Shown here piece by piece: positions 47,901 through 57,442 of a stretch of 64,000 bases of DNA. Under the pieces are notes generated by a model. It worked only from the letters and a program-made list of their open reading frames with translations. It made no database searches and was not told the DNA's origin. The stretch's first letter is position 1, and every line of letters starts with the position of its first letter. Position numbers and translations under genes: made by a program. The stretch lies in assembly GCA_041946825.1 (NCBI GenBank), contig JBHGBD010000001.1:496001-560000 (forward strand). Direction: 5' to 3'. This DNA is from CAZTHM01 sp041946825 (GTDB taxonomy: Bacteria > Acidobacteriota > Terriglobia > UBA7540).

Positions 47901-50900
47901 TCAGAACCGGAAGTGCAATCCGAACTGCATCTGTCGCATGTCGGTCGCGGCATAGAAAATCTTTCCGGGGTCCGACCCGTCGATGTAGTTATTCGGCACA
48001 CCCAGGTTAGTGAGATTGAAGGCGTTGAAGTTCTCCCACCGAAATTCCAGGGTCTTGCCTTCGGTAATGACGAAGGACTTGTCGAGCGCCAGGTTGAATA
48101 CGTACTGTGCCGGCCCGCGCAAGGATCCCTTGGAAGCCGTGCCGTTGCGGAATTCTTGCTGCGGCGAAGTGTAAGCGTCGGGGTTGAACCACAAGTCGCG
48201 GCTGGGGTTGGAGACAGTCGGATTGCCCACGATGTCGGGTCTCACCGTGTTGAAATCGGTGTTCAAGAGCGGAGCATTCCCTACAAAGGGCGTGAAGGCT
48301 ACCCCTGACAGAAGCGTCGATACGCCGCTGAAGCGCCAGCCACCCACAATCGCATCCGCCACCTTGCTGGTGTTGGAGGCCCAGCGTCGCCCCTTTCCGA
48401 AAGGCAGTTCCCAGGTGTGCATCAGCGTGAGGGCATGGGTGTGGTCCCAACTCGCCGGCCCATGGTCGCCGCGAAGATTGTAATTGTCGGAGAAGTTGTA
48501 CCCCCCCTCGGAGTTCGTCATGGCTTTGGACCACGTGTAGGTGAGGAGGAAATCCAGTCCGTGAGAGGCCCGCTTCTGGAGTTTAGCCTGCAAGCTGTTG
48601 TAGTTGGAATTGTCGCAGTTGCAGACGTCATAGATGCCCTGTGACAGTCCAAACTTAAAGAAAGGCCGGCGAGGGTCATAATCGCCGGGCCCGGGGACTG
48701 CCTGGTTGGTGTTGCGGTTCGCGAAGAGGTGCCGGCCAACGTTGCCGACATACGCGACTTCGGCGGTCAGCGTGGGATTGATTTCATGCTGGACCGAGAG
48801 ATTCCAGAAATCGGCGAGCGGAATCCGGTAGGCGTCAGGCTGATCGAAGTAGAAATAGATACCGATGTCCGGCGGCAGAGGAAAGCGCCCGTTGGGACCA
48901 ATCTCCGGCATGACCGGTTCAGGAGGGGCCCCTGCAAGCAGATCGACGGCGTTGACATAGGGATTGGGGGCAGTCAACGCCTGGGTGATATACACGGGCG
49001 GGCTGTACTCGGGGTTCTGGGCGAATACCGCGCCCACACCCGCCGCGTTAAAGCTCCGTCCGTAGCCGGCCCGCACCACGGTTTTGGGCTGAAGCTGATA
49101 GGCGAAACCTAGACGCGGAGCAAATCCCCAATTGTAGGCCTTAATCCCAAAGTTCCTCGGCACCGAGCCTATCCCCGCCACCATAACTTCCCCGGTAGTC
49201 GGATCGAAGGTCCCGGCGCTCCCCGGTTTGGTGCCGGACTGCGGCAAGTAGTTTTCATAGCGGAGCCCGATGTTGAGTGTGAGCTTCCGAGTCGCTCGCC
49301 AGGAGTCCTGCCCAAAGAAGAATAGGCGCGTCTGCCGCAAGCTTGGGTAGAAGCCGGTTCCGGTGAAGGTCCGGGCTAAATAGCTCGGCATCCCCAGCAG
49401 ATACGACGCCAAGCCTGCGCCCGTCGCCGCGTTTCCGGCCGCCACGGCATCCACATCGGCGTTGCCGGTGGTGCTGTCGTCGAAACTCAGTTCGCCGGAA
49501 CGATGGTTGTCGCTGGGAATGCGCTTCTGTTGCGCGCGTCGGATGTCCGCGCCCCACTTGATCGTGTGATTGCCCTTCTGCTTCGTCCAGTTGTTAACCC
49601 ACTGGAACTGGTTTTCGGTCTCGTCCAGAGGGCAGTTACACTGGTTGACGCCGAGCGCGTAACCAAAGTTGAATCCTCCGTTGCCATTGACGTAGAAGGC
49701 GGGCATGCTGGTCGTGTCTGGAGTCCCCCGATTGAGTCCCATTAAGCCGGCGTCCGAAGCGGGGTTGAGGCCGTACCCGCCGGGCAGAACTTGAGGACGA
49801 TACCGGTAAGCGCCAAAGCGCACGTCGGTGATTAACGTCGGACTGAGGGAGTAGCTCCACCCCAGGGCCAGACTTTGATTGCGGGCCACCGACTTGCCTG
49901 CGAAATTGAAACTCGGGCCGGCGGGTCCCCCGGCCACTTCTCCATAGGCGCCCGGCGCTTGCTTGGTGAAATTGGCAATACTGTAGCGCGCGAAGAAGTG
50001 CTCTTTCTCAGAGATATTGTAGTCCACGCGGGCGTCGTACTGGTCCGTGTCGAATTTCTGCACCAGAGTCGTCGCGAAGTTGTTGCCAATGTCGCCAGCC
50101 GCGCCGAAGTTCGGCCCCGGAAGATAGCCCAACAGCGTCGTCATGGGCGTCGCCACCCGCGACGTGGGAATCACGTTGACCTCTCCGCCGGCGGAGAAGA
50201 CCTGGCGGCCACTTCCATCCGGATTGCCGGTCGTGGGGTCAAAGACCATTCCCGCCCTCGCCGGAACCGTATCTCCCTCGATCGTCGTCACATTGAAAGG
50301 GTTGGCGCAGGGCCCCGATGAAACCGTGCCGTCGTTACAGATGTAGTCACCCAGCAGCGCGCGCAAGTCCCCGGATCGCTCTTCATCCGTGGGCACCGTG
50401 GTGATCAGGGAACCTCCGATACGCTGCCGGCCCCCCTGGTAGCCAAAAAACCCGAAGAGTTTGTCTTTCAAAATCGGGCCGCCGATTGTGCCTCCGAACT
50501 GGTTCGAGCGGAACGGCGCCTTGAAATGGCTGAAAGCATCCGCCGCGTTGGTCTTGTCATTACGCAAGTATTCAAAAGCTGATCCGTGGAATTCGTTGGT
50601 GCCGGACTTGGTGGTTCCTACCATCAAGGCGCCGGAAACGTTTCCGAATTCCGCATCGTAGTTGCTGGTTGACACCTTGAATTCCTGCAACGAATCGGGG
50701 TTGGGATTGACAACAATGATGCCCAGGACGTTGCTCTGGTTCTCCGTTCCATCTAGTTGGAATCCGTTGGAGTAGAAATACTGTCCATTGACATTGAATT
50801 GAATGCCGCCCTGAGGGTTTTCACTGGACGCGTGCTGGAACGAATTCAGTTGAGCCCCCGGCATCGCCAGCATCAGAGTCGTCAGGTTTCTGTTAAATAC

Positions 50901-51350
50901 GGGCAACTCATTCAGTTCGTTCGCGGTCAAGGTGCTGCTGACCTCCGCGCGGTCCGTCGTGAGCAGAGGCGTCTCGGCCGTGACCGTCACCTTGGCCTCC
51001 GTCCGGCCCAGTGCGAGCTGGGCATCCACGCGCGTCGTGGCGTCCACCTGCACCTCAGCGGGAGTCGCCGATTCCGCGAAGCCCGACGCGGATACCTTCA
51101 CTTCGTACCGCCCCGCCAGCAAATGTGTCTTCGTATAGTTTCCGTCGGCATTGGTGGCGGTCTGGAAGGTCGTGCCCCGGTCGAGGTCGGTAATGACCAC
51201 TTGCGCGTCGGGGATGGCCGCGCCGCTTGGATCGGTTACCGTGCCGGCGATATTTCCAAATACCGCCTGGCCAAATGCCACTTGAGCGAGCAGCATGGCA
51301 GAAAGAGAAGCCATCACAAAGGCAAGAAGCCTTCTCCTCGGGGAAAGCAT
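47901..51350 (-). CDS. Oar-like TonB-dependent receptor
   Basis: 1149 aa. AGGAGG precedes ATG 51350. Signal peptide (RRRLLAFVMASLSAMLLAQVAFG), then a carboxypeptidase-regulatory-like domain (IAGTVTDPSGAAIPDAQVVITDLDRGTTF), a plug with ELNELPVFNRNLTTLMLAMPGAQ, FQLDGTENQSNVLG and AEFGNVSGALMVGTTKSGTNEFHGSAFEYLRN. A long barrel ends in QFGLHFRF with the terminal Phe expected for outer-membrane insertion. It is the most downstream gene of the 47.9-64 kb minus-strand array, and TPR and hydrolase genes lie upstream. It probably imports a product of those exported enzymes. It shares architecture with the receptors at 2.2-5.6 kb and 62-64 kb. Confidence 0.93.
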   Translation of the reverse strand: MLSPRRRLLAFVMASLSAMLLAQVAFGQAVFGNIAGTVTDPSGAAIPDAQVVITDLDRGTTFQTATNADGNYTKTHLLAGRYEVKVSASGFAESATPAEVQVDATTRVDAQLALGRTEAKVTVTAETPLLTTDRAEVSSTLTANELNELPVFNRNLTTLMLAMPGAQLNSFQHASSENPQGGIQFNVNGQYFYSNGFQLDGTENQSNVLGIIVVNPNPDSLQEFKVSTSNYDAEFGNVSGALMVGTTKSGTNEFHGSAFEYLRNDKTNAADAFSHFKAPFRSNQFGGTIGGPILKDKLFGFFGYQGGRQRIGGSLITTVPTDEERSGDLRALLGDYICNDGTVSSGPCANPFNVTTIEGDTVPARAGMVFDPTTGNPDGSGRQVFSAGGEVNVIPTSRVATPMTTLLGYLPGPNFGAAGDIGNNFATTLVQKFDTDQYDARVDYNISEKEHFFARYSIANFTKQAPGAYGEVAGGPAGPSFNFAGKSVARNQSLALGWSYSLSPTLITDVRFGAYRYRPQVLPGGYGLNPASDAGLMGLNRGTPDTTSMPAFYVNGNGGFNFGYALGVNQCNCPLDETENQFQWVNNWTKQKGNHTIKWGADIRRAQQKRIPSDNHRSGELSFDDSTTGNADVDAVAAGNAATGAGLASYLLGMPSYLARTFTGTGFYPSLRQTRLFFFGQDSWRATRKLTLNIGLRYENYLPQSGTKPGSAGTFDPTTGEVMVAGIGSVPRNFGIKAYNWGFAPRLGFAYQLQPKTVVRAGYGRSFNAAGVGAVFAQNPEYSPPVYITQALTAPNPYVNAVDLLAGAPPEPVMPEIGPNGRFPLPPDIGIYFYFDQPDAYRIPLADFWNLSVQHEINPTLTAEVAYVGNVGRHLFANRNTNQAVPGPGDYDPRRPFFKFGLSQGIYDVCNCDNSNYNSLQAKLQKRASHGLDFLLTYTWSKAMTNSEGGYNFSDNYNLRGDHGPASWDHTHALTLMHTWELPFGKGRRWASNTSKVADAIVGGWRFSGVSTLLSGVAFTPFVGNAPLLNTDFNTVRPDIVGNPTVSNPSRDLWFNPDAYTSPQQEFRNGTASKGSLRGPAQYVFNLALDKSFVITEGKTLEFRWENFNAFNLTNLGVPNNYIDGSDPGKIFYAATDMRQMQFGLHFRF

Positions 51351-51428
51351 ATGACAAACCTCCTGCTGGGGCCGTCGGGCCGATTTTCGAATGGGAATCC
51401 CCTTCGATTTTGCTTATCTCACCGTAAA

Positions 51429-51457
51429 ACGTTACTCCGGCCGGCGTTCCGTGTCAA
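51429..51457 (-). promoter_or_regulatory. Sigma70-like promoter of the second Oar-like receptor
   Basis: On the minus strand TTGACA (51457-51452, perfect) is followed after 17 nt by TAACGT (51434-51429, 3 of 6). The leader would be about 70 nt. The same perfect -35 occurs at the receptor near 5.7 kb. Confidence 0.45.
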
Positions 51458-51552
51458 ATCCACCGCGCACGCACCTCACTTCGTGGTCCTAATGGGGAAA
51501 CCCGCAGCCTTTCGAAACTGCTGGGGTGCTCTGTGAGTTTCTTCATTTTGTC

Positions 51553-52800
51553 CTAGGGTTCTGTTTTGTCTTCGATGGTCTGCTTGGTGATCCCCTCGGA
51601 CCCTGGGCTGGGGGGTCCATTCTTGGCACTCGCGCCGGTTTGATGAAGTTTCTGGTACAGAATCATCTCTTTGTCCGCCCGCTCGCGCTCCCCCAGGGCC
51701 CGCGCGGCAGACACCAGGAGGAAATGGGGTACATCGTTCTCGGGATCGAGGCGAGCCGCTTCTTCGAGGTGGGGCACAGCCTCCCTCGCCCGGCCCAGGC
51801 TGAGCAGGGTACGCGCGAGGCCTATATGCGCCTCCGCGAAATCTCGATGATAGGCGACCGCCTTCGTGAAGTGCGCAAGGGCGGATTCGAAATTTCCGCG
51901 GTGGCGCTCGATCTCACCGATTTCGTACTCGGCGTCCGCGTTTTGCGGAGCGACCGCAAGTTCCGCCTGAAATTCCTTGAGCGCCTGATCCACTTTAGCC
52001 CCGCCCGATGACTCAGCCAAAAGAGCGCGCCCGATGCGGAAATGGACACCCGGCAAGCGCGGCTCGAGCTCGAGGACCTTTCGGTATTCCGCGATGGCGA
52101 GGTCGTAGCGTGCGAGGCTCTCATGGACTTCTGCCGTGGCGTAGTGCGCCCAGGGCGAGTTGGGAGACCTCTGAAGCAAACGGGACATCAGGTCGTAGGA
52201 GCGCCCGGCATGGAAGCGCGAGGCTTGAAAAAGGATTTCCGCGTCATTCGGATAGCGTTCGAGCAGCTTCGCCCATACCCCCGCGGCGTTGGCGTCCTGC
52301 CGCAGCCCGGCATAGGCGCGTGCCAGAGCGATGCCAACCAACCGCCCCGTGTCATCTTCAGCGGGGCGACGGAAGGCCGGATCGAGAATCCGAATGGCCT
52401 CCTCGTAACGGGCGAGTTCGGCCCAGCAAAGTCCCAGCATTAGCCGGGCATGCGCCATGCGAGGGTTGAGTTTCAGCGCGTCCTCGAAGGCTTTGGACGC
52501 GTCCAGGATCCGCCCCTGTGAATAGTAAACCAGGCCCAGATTTCCACGCACTTCCGGGACATCAGGAGCCACTTGCAGAAGCTTGTTGAGCGCCTTCGCA
52601 GCATCTTCCCAGTTCTTCGCCGCGATCGCGCGTTGTGCCTGCTGGGATAATTGCTCGGCCTCCGCCTGCGGTGATTGCCCCCCGCACTTCGCGGCTGGCA
52701 TCAGCACCATCGCGAAAATGAGCAGGAATCCTGGCAACATCAACCCCCAAATGCCCATCCCGCTTTGCGAGCTTTGGACAGCTCGTACATGCTCAGTCAT
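51553..52800 (-). CDS. Exported or membrane-anchored TPR protein
   Basis: 415 aa from ATG 52800, preceded by AGGG; a TTG at 52824 and ATG at 52758 are alternatives. A hydrophobic segment (IWGLMLPGFLLIFAMVLMPAAKCGG) could be a lipoprotein signal because Cys follows PAAK. About nine TPR units follow, for example AIAAKNWEDAAKALNKLLQVAPDVPEVRGNLGLVYYSQGRILDASKAFEDALKLNPRMAHARL. The C-terminal tail is polar. It lies between a PIG-L deacetylase gene and the receptor gene. A periplasm-facing TPR lipoprotein beside a receptor could play the scaffold or capture role that SusD has elsewhere; this is inference. Confidence 0.85.
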   Translation of the reverse strand: MTEHVRAVQSSQSGMGIWGLMLPGFLLIFAMVLMPAAKCGGQSPQAEAEQLSQQAQRAIAAKNWEDAAKALNKLLQVAPDVPEVRGNLGLVYYSQGRILDASKAFEDALKLNPRMAHARLMLGLCWAELARYEEAIRILDPAFRRPAEDDTGRLVGIALARAYAGLRQDANAAGVWAKLLERYPNDAEILFQASRFHAGRSYDLMSRLLQRSPNSPWAHYATAEVHESLARYDLAIAEYRKVLELEPRLPGVHFRIGRALLAESSGGAKVDQALKEFQAELAVAPQNADAEYEIGEIERHRGNFESALAHFTKAVAYHRDFAEAHIGLARTLLSLGRAREAVPHLEEAARLDPENDVPHFLLVSAARALGERERADKEMILYQKLHQTGASAKNGPPSPGSEGITKQTIEDKTEP

Positions 52801-52839
52801 ATAAACCCTAGTTCCTGAGAACAAGCCGCAGGGATCAGA

Positions 52840-54279
52840 CTATTGTGGCAAGCCGGGGCTGTCGGTCATAACGCGCAAAGTGACTGTCCCAACAACCGCC
52901 CCACTGGCTTCGGCTGTCCACTTCAGCGTTTGCCATTCCGGTTTCGCGGTCGACGCAGCGTTGTACCATGCTTCGACCGGGTAGGTTTCGTGCGGCCTCA
53001 CCGCGTAGCGTCCGGTGCCGGAGTGCTCCTTCCAACCGGCAGGCAGGGAGGACGTTAGAGTCACCTCCACTGCCTGATCCGTGTCATTGTGAATCAGAAT
53101 CGGCACATTCACGGGCTCGCCATTGCCAACGGCAACCTCTGGAGTTGGGAGAAGGTCTCGCAGGTGTTCGATGTTATGCGCCCTCCAAAACAACTTGTAG
53201 AACGCCCACGGCCCACCCAACTCCACGGATAGTCCCCGCCGGACCTCTGGGCGGTAGCCAGTCACGGGCGCGAAAGGCAACGGGCCGGGCTTAATATCCT
53301 CGAAAACGTCACCCGTCGTGGTGCCTCCCACCAGGGATTTCCCCAAGACGAACCGCTCGGGTTCCTTTGCATAGAAGTAATCCGGCCCGCCCTCCAACGC
53401 CCGTTTGGCAGCCTGGCCCGAATCGCTTTGAGTGAGGTGATGCGCGGCCTCCTCCACAGCTAGTTGGTAATAACTTTTGTGCTGGCTGGGTGAAACCTCC
53501 CCGTTGTTGTAGACGGGTCCTCGACCATCGAGAAATTCCGTGTGAAGAGCATCCGAGAAATAGTAAATCTTCTTCGGCTGCCAGGGCAGGAGACCTTCGG
53601 TCAAGTTTGAAATGCTCCCGCGATTGCGGGGATGGGAAATCTGCTCGGGGAAAGCGGTCGGGTCACCGGCAAGATCGAACGCCTCCGTGGCGATCACGCC
53701 CGCCGCCTGATGATCGTCGTGATTCTCCCCGGCAACATAGGCAGGGAGCCAGGTCAAGATCACCTCGGGGCGTGTCAAGCGCACCAGGCGCACGGTCTCG
53801 CCTAATGCCTTGCCGTGGTCCCAGGTCTCGAGCGAGCGCAGCACGTCCTGCCCCGGAGTGTCCGTCCCTCCCAGGAACCACACGTGGAGTACGCCGAAGG
53901 TTGCCAGTGCCTCTCGTCCCTCGGTGGCACGGATTGCGCCCAGAGAAGCCGCCTGTTCGTTTCCTTGGGCGTTGCCTCCACCATTGCCGGGTGTACCGAA
54001 GATCACAGCGACCTTCTTGTGCTGGTCGTAAATCGCGCGAGCGAGGTAACCGGCCGGCTCGTCGTCGGGATGCGCAACGATCAGGAGAATGTCCGCTTTG
54101 AAGCGCGCATCCGGCTCAGGATTTGGCTCGGCTTTTGAGATCTGAAGGCCGCTGGTTGGAGATCCCTCAGCGCCCGCCGCCAACAGATTGCCTCGGCTCA
54201 TGAAGACGCCTGAGATCCCAGCCATCAATAGGACTGCGCTCCCACAACTGCGTCGAACCCTGTTCCGGGCTCGCATCAT
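52840..54279 (-). CDS. Exported PIG-L family deacetylase with C-terminal NEW3-like domain
   Basis: 479 aa from ATG 54279, with AGGAGGAGGGG upstream; the ATG overlaps the stop of the upstream hydrolase gene (ATGA). A signal (CGSAVLLMAGISGVFMS) precedes the PIG-L/LmbE zinc site ILLIVAHPDDEPAGYLARAI near residue 67, with GENHDDHQAAG supplying the third ligand. PIG-L enzymes remove N-acetyl groups from amino sugars (GlcNAc-PI, mycothiol precursors, chitobiose). The last third (EPVNVPILIHNDTDQAVEVTLTSSLPAGWKEHSGTGRYAVRPHETYPVEAWYNA) is a NEW3/Ig-like domain common in secreted glycan enzymes. Tight coupling to the esterase-like gene suggests a shared substrate. Confidence 0.9.
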   Translation of the reverse strand: MMRARNRVRRSCGSAVLLMAGISGVFMSRGNLLAAGAEGSPTSGLQISKAEPNPEPDARFKADILLIVAHPDDEPAGYLARAIYDQHKKVAVIFGTPGNGGGNAQGNEQAASLGAIRATEGREALATFGVLHVWFLGGTDTPGQDVLRSLETWDHGKALGETVRLVRLTRPEVILTWLPAYVAGENHDDHQAAGVIATEAFDLAGDPTAFPEQISHPRNRGSISNLTEGLLPWQPKKIYYFSDALHTEFLDGRGPVYNNGEVSPSQHKSYYQLAVEEAAHHLTQSDSGQAAKRALEGGPDYFYAKEPERFVLGKSLVGGTTTGDVFEDIKPGPLPFAPVTGYRPEVRRGLSVELGGPWAFYKLFWRAHNIEHLRDLLPTPEVAVGNGEPVNVPILIHNDTDQAVEVTLTSSLPAGWKEHSGTGRYAVRPHETYPVEAWYNAASTAKPEWQTLKWTAEASGAVVGTVTLRVMTDSPGLPQ

Positions 54280-55715
54280 GGTTTCCCCTCCTCCTTCTGG
54301 CCGCCGAGATGCTCTTTCAGCCACTTGACCATCTCCTGCTTATAGAACATCCACTCCGGATGCCCCTCCCAGTTTTCCATCCCGTGAGGAGCATTCTCCA
54401 GCAGGATCAAATCGTGCCGAGCGTGGACTTCCTTCAGGCGTGCGTCGTACTCCATCGTCCCTTCGTAGAGTTCATCAGCGGTGCCCTGGATCAGCAACAT
54501 AGGAGGCAGGCTCGCTCTCGCCTGGAAGAAAGGTGAATACTTGCGCAGCGTGGCGTCCGACGGGTCGGTGAAAAGTTGCTTCAAGAATGTACTCAATTCC
54601 GGATCATGGGTCCACCGCGTGAAGTTGTAGACCCCGTAGAATAGGACTGCGCCCTGCACCTGGCATCCGTCTCGCGGAGTGGATTGCGTTTGCGCTACGA
54701 GGTGCCCACTCGCCGACTCGCCGAGCAGCGCCATTCGGGTGGGATCAACATGGAACCATGCTGCGTGCTGGCGCACGAAGCGCACTGCCGTGCACACGTC
54801 CTCGAGTTGCTCAGGGATGTGCACATAAGGGGTCAGGCGATAGTCAATCGAGAACCAGGTGAAGCCCGCCTGCGCCAGGGGGGGAAAGACCGGGGAGACG
54901 TAAGTAATCTTATCCCCGGCCTCCCAGCCTCCGCCGTGGACAATGACGACGGCCGGAAATGGCCCCTCGCCCTCGGGGACGTAAGCGTCCAGCAGTAAGT
55001 CGCGCCCGCCCGGACGAGAGTAAACAAGGTCTTTCCAAAGCCCGCGGCGGTCCCCACGCAGCCAGGCAGTGAGCTCTTCCTTCCAATGCCACTGATCAGG
55101 ATGCCAGTTCTCGAAATTATGAATGGCGCCCTGAACAGGGAAGAACTTGCAGCCGGCTGTTGTCCTACAGAAGCTTTCAATTTGTGGAGCGGGGAATGTT
55201 TCGTCGGCCGTCCCCTGGATCATCAGGAGTCTGGTGGCAGGAGGAAGATGGGCTTTGAATCCCTCCGGCAACTTCGCCCCAATCGTCATAACGCCCGCAA
55301 AGTCCCCACCCTCGGCGAACGCGAGCGCAGCCGCAGCGCCCGTGTCTTCTCCGATCAAGACCATTTGACGGGTGATGCTGAATCGGCCCGGGCAGCGGAT
55401 GTAGTCGAGCGCAGCCCGGAGGTCATCGACCGAACCGTAATCCACGGAGAACCACGCAAAACCCGAGCGGTCGAGCAAGGGGAAGAGTTGGTTCACATGA
55501 GTACTGCGGTTACCCGAACTCCCGTGCACGATCATGGCAGCGGGACGAGGCTCACCCGCCGGCGCGAAGGCATCAAGCTCGTAGGGCGCTTTGTATACGA
55601 TGCCGCTGTGGATGCCTAGAAGACTCAGATTTTCGTCAGGCCCCTGAGCTGGAAGCGGGGAACATGCCGTGCGAGGCGCGGCAAAATAGGACAGCAGAGC
55701 GATGAGTGAAATCAT
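54276..55715 (-). CDS. Exported protein with two fused alpha/beta-hydrolase domains, first one lacking the nucleophile Ser
   Basis: 479 aa, starting at ATG 55715 with a short signal (ISLIALLSYFAAPRTA). Domain 1 (about 35-230) has MIVHGSSGNRSTH and an elbow VLIGEDTGAAAAL at 122-126, where the GxSxG nucleophile is GEDTG (Asp in place of Ser). Domain 2 (about 240-470) is a complete BD-FAE/esterase-lipase type: VVIVHGGGWEAGDK near 260 (oxyanion hole), elbow LLGESASGHL near 332, Asp in LLIQGTADE and His in NAPHGMENW. Domain 1 also has QGTADETFP and AIHNFENW equivalents. An internal duplication with loss or change of activity is likely. It overlaps the PIG-L gene by 4 bp, so an esterase-deacetylase pair acting on an acylated glycan is plausible. 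Confidence 0.85.
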   Translation of the reverse strand: MISLIALLSYFAAPRTACSPLPAQGPDENLSLLGIHSGIVYKAPYELDAFAPAGEPRPAAMIVHGSSGNRSTHVNQLFPLLDRSGFAWFSVDYGSVDDLRAALDYIRCPGRFSITRQMVLIGEDTGAAAALAFAEGGDFAGVMTIGAKLPEGFKAHLPPATRLLMIQGTADETFPAPQIESFCRTTAGCKFFPVQGAIHNFENWHPDQWHWKEELTAWLRGDRRGLWKDLVYSRPGGRDLLLDAYVPEGEGPFPAVVIVHGGGWEAGDKITYVSPVFPPLAQAGFTWFSIDYRLTPYVHIPEQLEDVCTAVRFVRQHAAWFHVDPTRMALLGESASGHLVAQTQSTPRDGCQVQGAVLFYGVYNFTRWTHDPELSTFLKQLFTDPSDATLRKYSPFFQARASLPPMLLIQGTADELYEGTMEYDARLKEVHARHDLILLENAPHGMENWEGHPEWMFYKQEMVKWLKEHLGGQKEEGKP

Positions 55716-55896
55716 TGGGTTTTCCGCGGACCGAGAAAATGAGCGGCGTGATACGAAATTCGCCCTCGATGAATATTAGCGCGTTTCCGCGTTGCCGGAG
55801 GGGACCCGCGTCCCACTCTCCTCGTGCCAATTCTCGTCTTCTTCGCCGAACTCCAGTTTGAGACATCGGTTCGTGTGATTAGGCGCCTGTTTCACA

Positions 55897-57099
55897 CTAA
55901 CCCGCGTTGGGGGCTCGGGTGGCCGCAACGAATCGCTCGGCCCGCTCAGAGCACGACACCCATTCGCAGTTGCTGCCGAAGACACTTCGGATTCGTTCCG
56001 CCAAAGTTGCAAGTCCTTCCAGTCCCAGCCCCGTACCCTGATTAAATAGCGACTGCCAATGGGTGATGAGCACAACCGGCGAGCCCGAATCAACCAGCTG
56101 CCTGATTCTCCCCGTGCGCCCATCCGCCGATAACAAGCGGTCAATGCCTTGATTGATGAACTGCACCCGCTCCGCTCGAGTTGGTAGTTCCATGCTCCAG
56201 AAAATATCGGGCGTGTTCGAAGGCACGCTGACGACAACCAGGCGCCGACCGGAGTCTTCGTATTCGATCGAGCACTGAAGAGGCTCTTCCCAATCTGACC
56301 CATGCAGGAAATACCAAGTCAATTCCCGCCCGAACACCTTGGCCTGGGCCTCAGCCAAGGCTTGTGCGTATTTCTTCTCCACGTCGATACCGGACACCCA
56401 GGGGGAAGTAATCCCGGTGGCGTTCAGACCAACGTTCTTGAGAATCGTAAACGCCAGGACAAAATAATCTACGATTTCGGCCAGCGGCGCCTGCGAGATC
56501 CAGACATCCTCGTAGATGTGCTGGTACTCTCCGTTCTTGAGATTGTACGCCTTCAGGTGGGTCAGGAATTCCGGGGTGATGTCGAAACGAGGAGCAATCC
56601 GCTCGCGTACGATCTTGAGGAATCCCTGCAAGTGGTCCGTTGGCACGCGCTTCAGAGACTGGTCGATCCGCCCCAGGCAGCTCGGCATGGGAATAATCGT
56701 GAATTTCCCGCGGAGGTCATACCTCTCGAAAGTGTCCGCGACCCGCGTAGTGAACTCGTGAGGGACAAGAAAGGGGGTTTCGTAGCCCGGGAGTTCATAG
56801 AAGAGCGGATCCACGGGCGATCCATCGTCAATGATCAGGGAAATAGGAATTTTTCCGGATGCGCCCGCCACCGTCGTATTCAACCAAGCGGGGCTCAGCC
56901 CCTTGCCTGCGGAAGGCGGCCCTGCAGCAGCCAACGCGGAGGAAAACATCCCTGCGACCGCGCCTCTGCCAGCGCGTCTGAGCACATCGCGCCGGGAAAT
57001 GCTTTGATAAGAGTCTGTTCCTTGGCCGACCCGCGATACCCGTGCAGGATCCGGAAAACTCGGCTCTATCGGCATCCGAGAAGGATTATCTTTTGGCAT
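55897..57099 (-). CDS. TAT-exported polysaccharide-deacetylase-like (NodB fold) protein
   Basis: 400 aa, ATG 57099 after AAGGAGGGAG. A long N-terminal lead precedes a twin-arginine signal (SRRDVLRRAGRGAVAGMFSSALAAAG). The catalytic-fold start PISLIIDDGSPVDPLFYE near residue 86 resembles the NodB TFDD motif with the metal-binding Asp pair. KFTIIPMPSCLGR and SPVVLITHWQSLFNQGTGLGLEGL (late His) suit the carbohydrate esterase 4-like barrel. Classic HxxxH motif 2 is not obvious, so activity could be hydrolase or lyase type. It lies between the Gfo/Idh/MocA and alpha/beta-hydrolase genes with the same orientation, fitting a glycan-processing locus. Confidence 0.72.
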   Translation of the reverse strand: MPKDNPSRMPIEPSFPDPARVSRVGQGTDSYQSISRRDVLRRAGRGAVAGMFSSALAAAGPPSAGKGLSPAWLNTTVAGASGKIPISLIIDDGSPVDPLFYELPGYETPFLVPHEFTTRVADTFERYDLRGKFTIIPMPSCLGRIDQSLKRVPTDHLQGFLKIVRERIAPRFDITPEFLTHLKAYNLKNGEYQHIYEDVWISQAPLAEIVDYFVLAFTILKNVGLNATGITSPWVSGIDVEKKYAQALAEAQAKVFGRELTWYFLHGSDWEEPLQCSIEYEDSGRRLVVVSVPSNTPDIFWSMELPTRAERVQFINQGIDRLLSADGRTGRIRQLVDSGSPVVLITHWQSLFNQGTGLGLEGLATLAERIRSVFGSNCEWVSCSERAERFVAATRAPNAG

Positions 57100-57442
57100 G
57101 ACTCCCTCCTTGCGGACAGATAGCGGCAGCTTGAGTTGGGCGCCTGCAGCGAATCATTCTGCCCCGGCATTAATGGCGGCCAAATGGTAAATCCATCCAT
57201 ATGTAAGCTGCAAGCAATACGGCCTCATGGGGAGTAGCAGGATTTCGGTTGTGAACTGCGAGGGGGCGAAATTCCCATTATTGCCCAAGGACGCGTTGCC
57301 CAGTTTGCTTTGGCGTAGTTAGACTGTGCCTCGCCGCAGACAACGCCGGTGCCGGGACCAACGGTGACGATAGCCAGATTCAGCCCGCAAGAAAGGGTAA
57401 AATCCGGCCGAGCAATCGGTGACTGAGACAGCGGGCACCCCA
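57100..57442. other. Intergenic region without a convincing gene
   Basis: About 340 bp between two TAT-protein genes on the minus strand. A 78-codon minus-strand frame (57225-57461) lacks a ribosome-binding site and overlaps the end of the next gene, so I do not call it. No repeats or terminator hairpin are seen. Confidence 0.5.
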
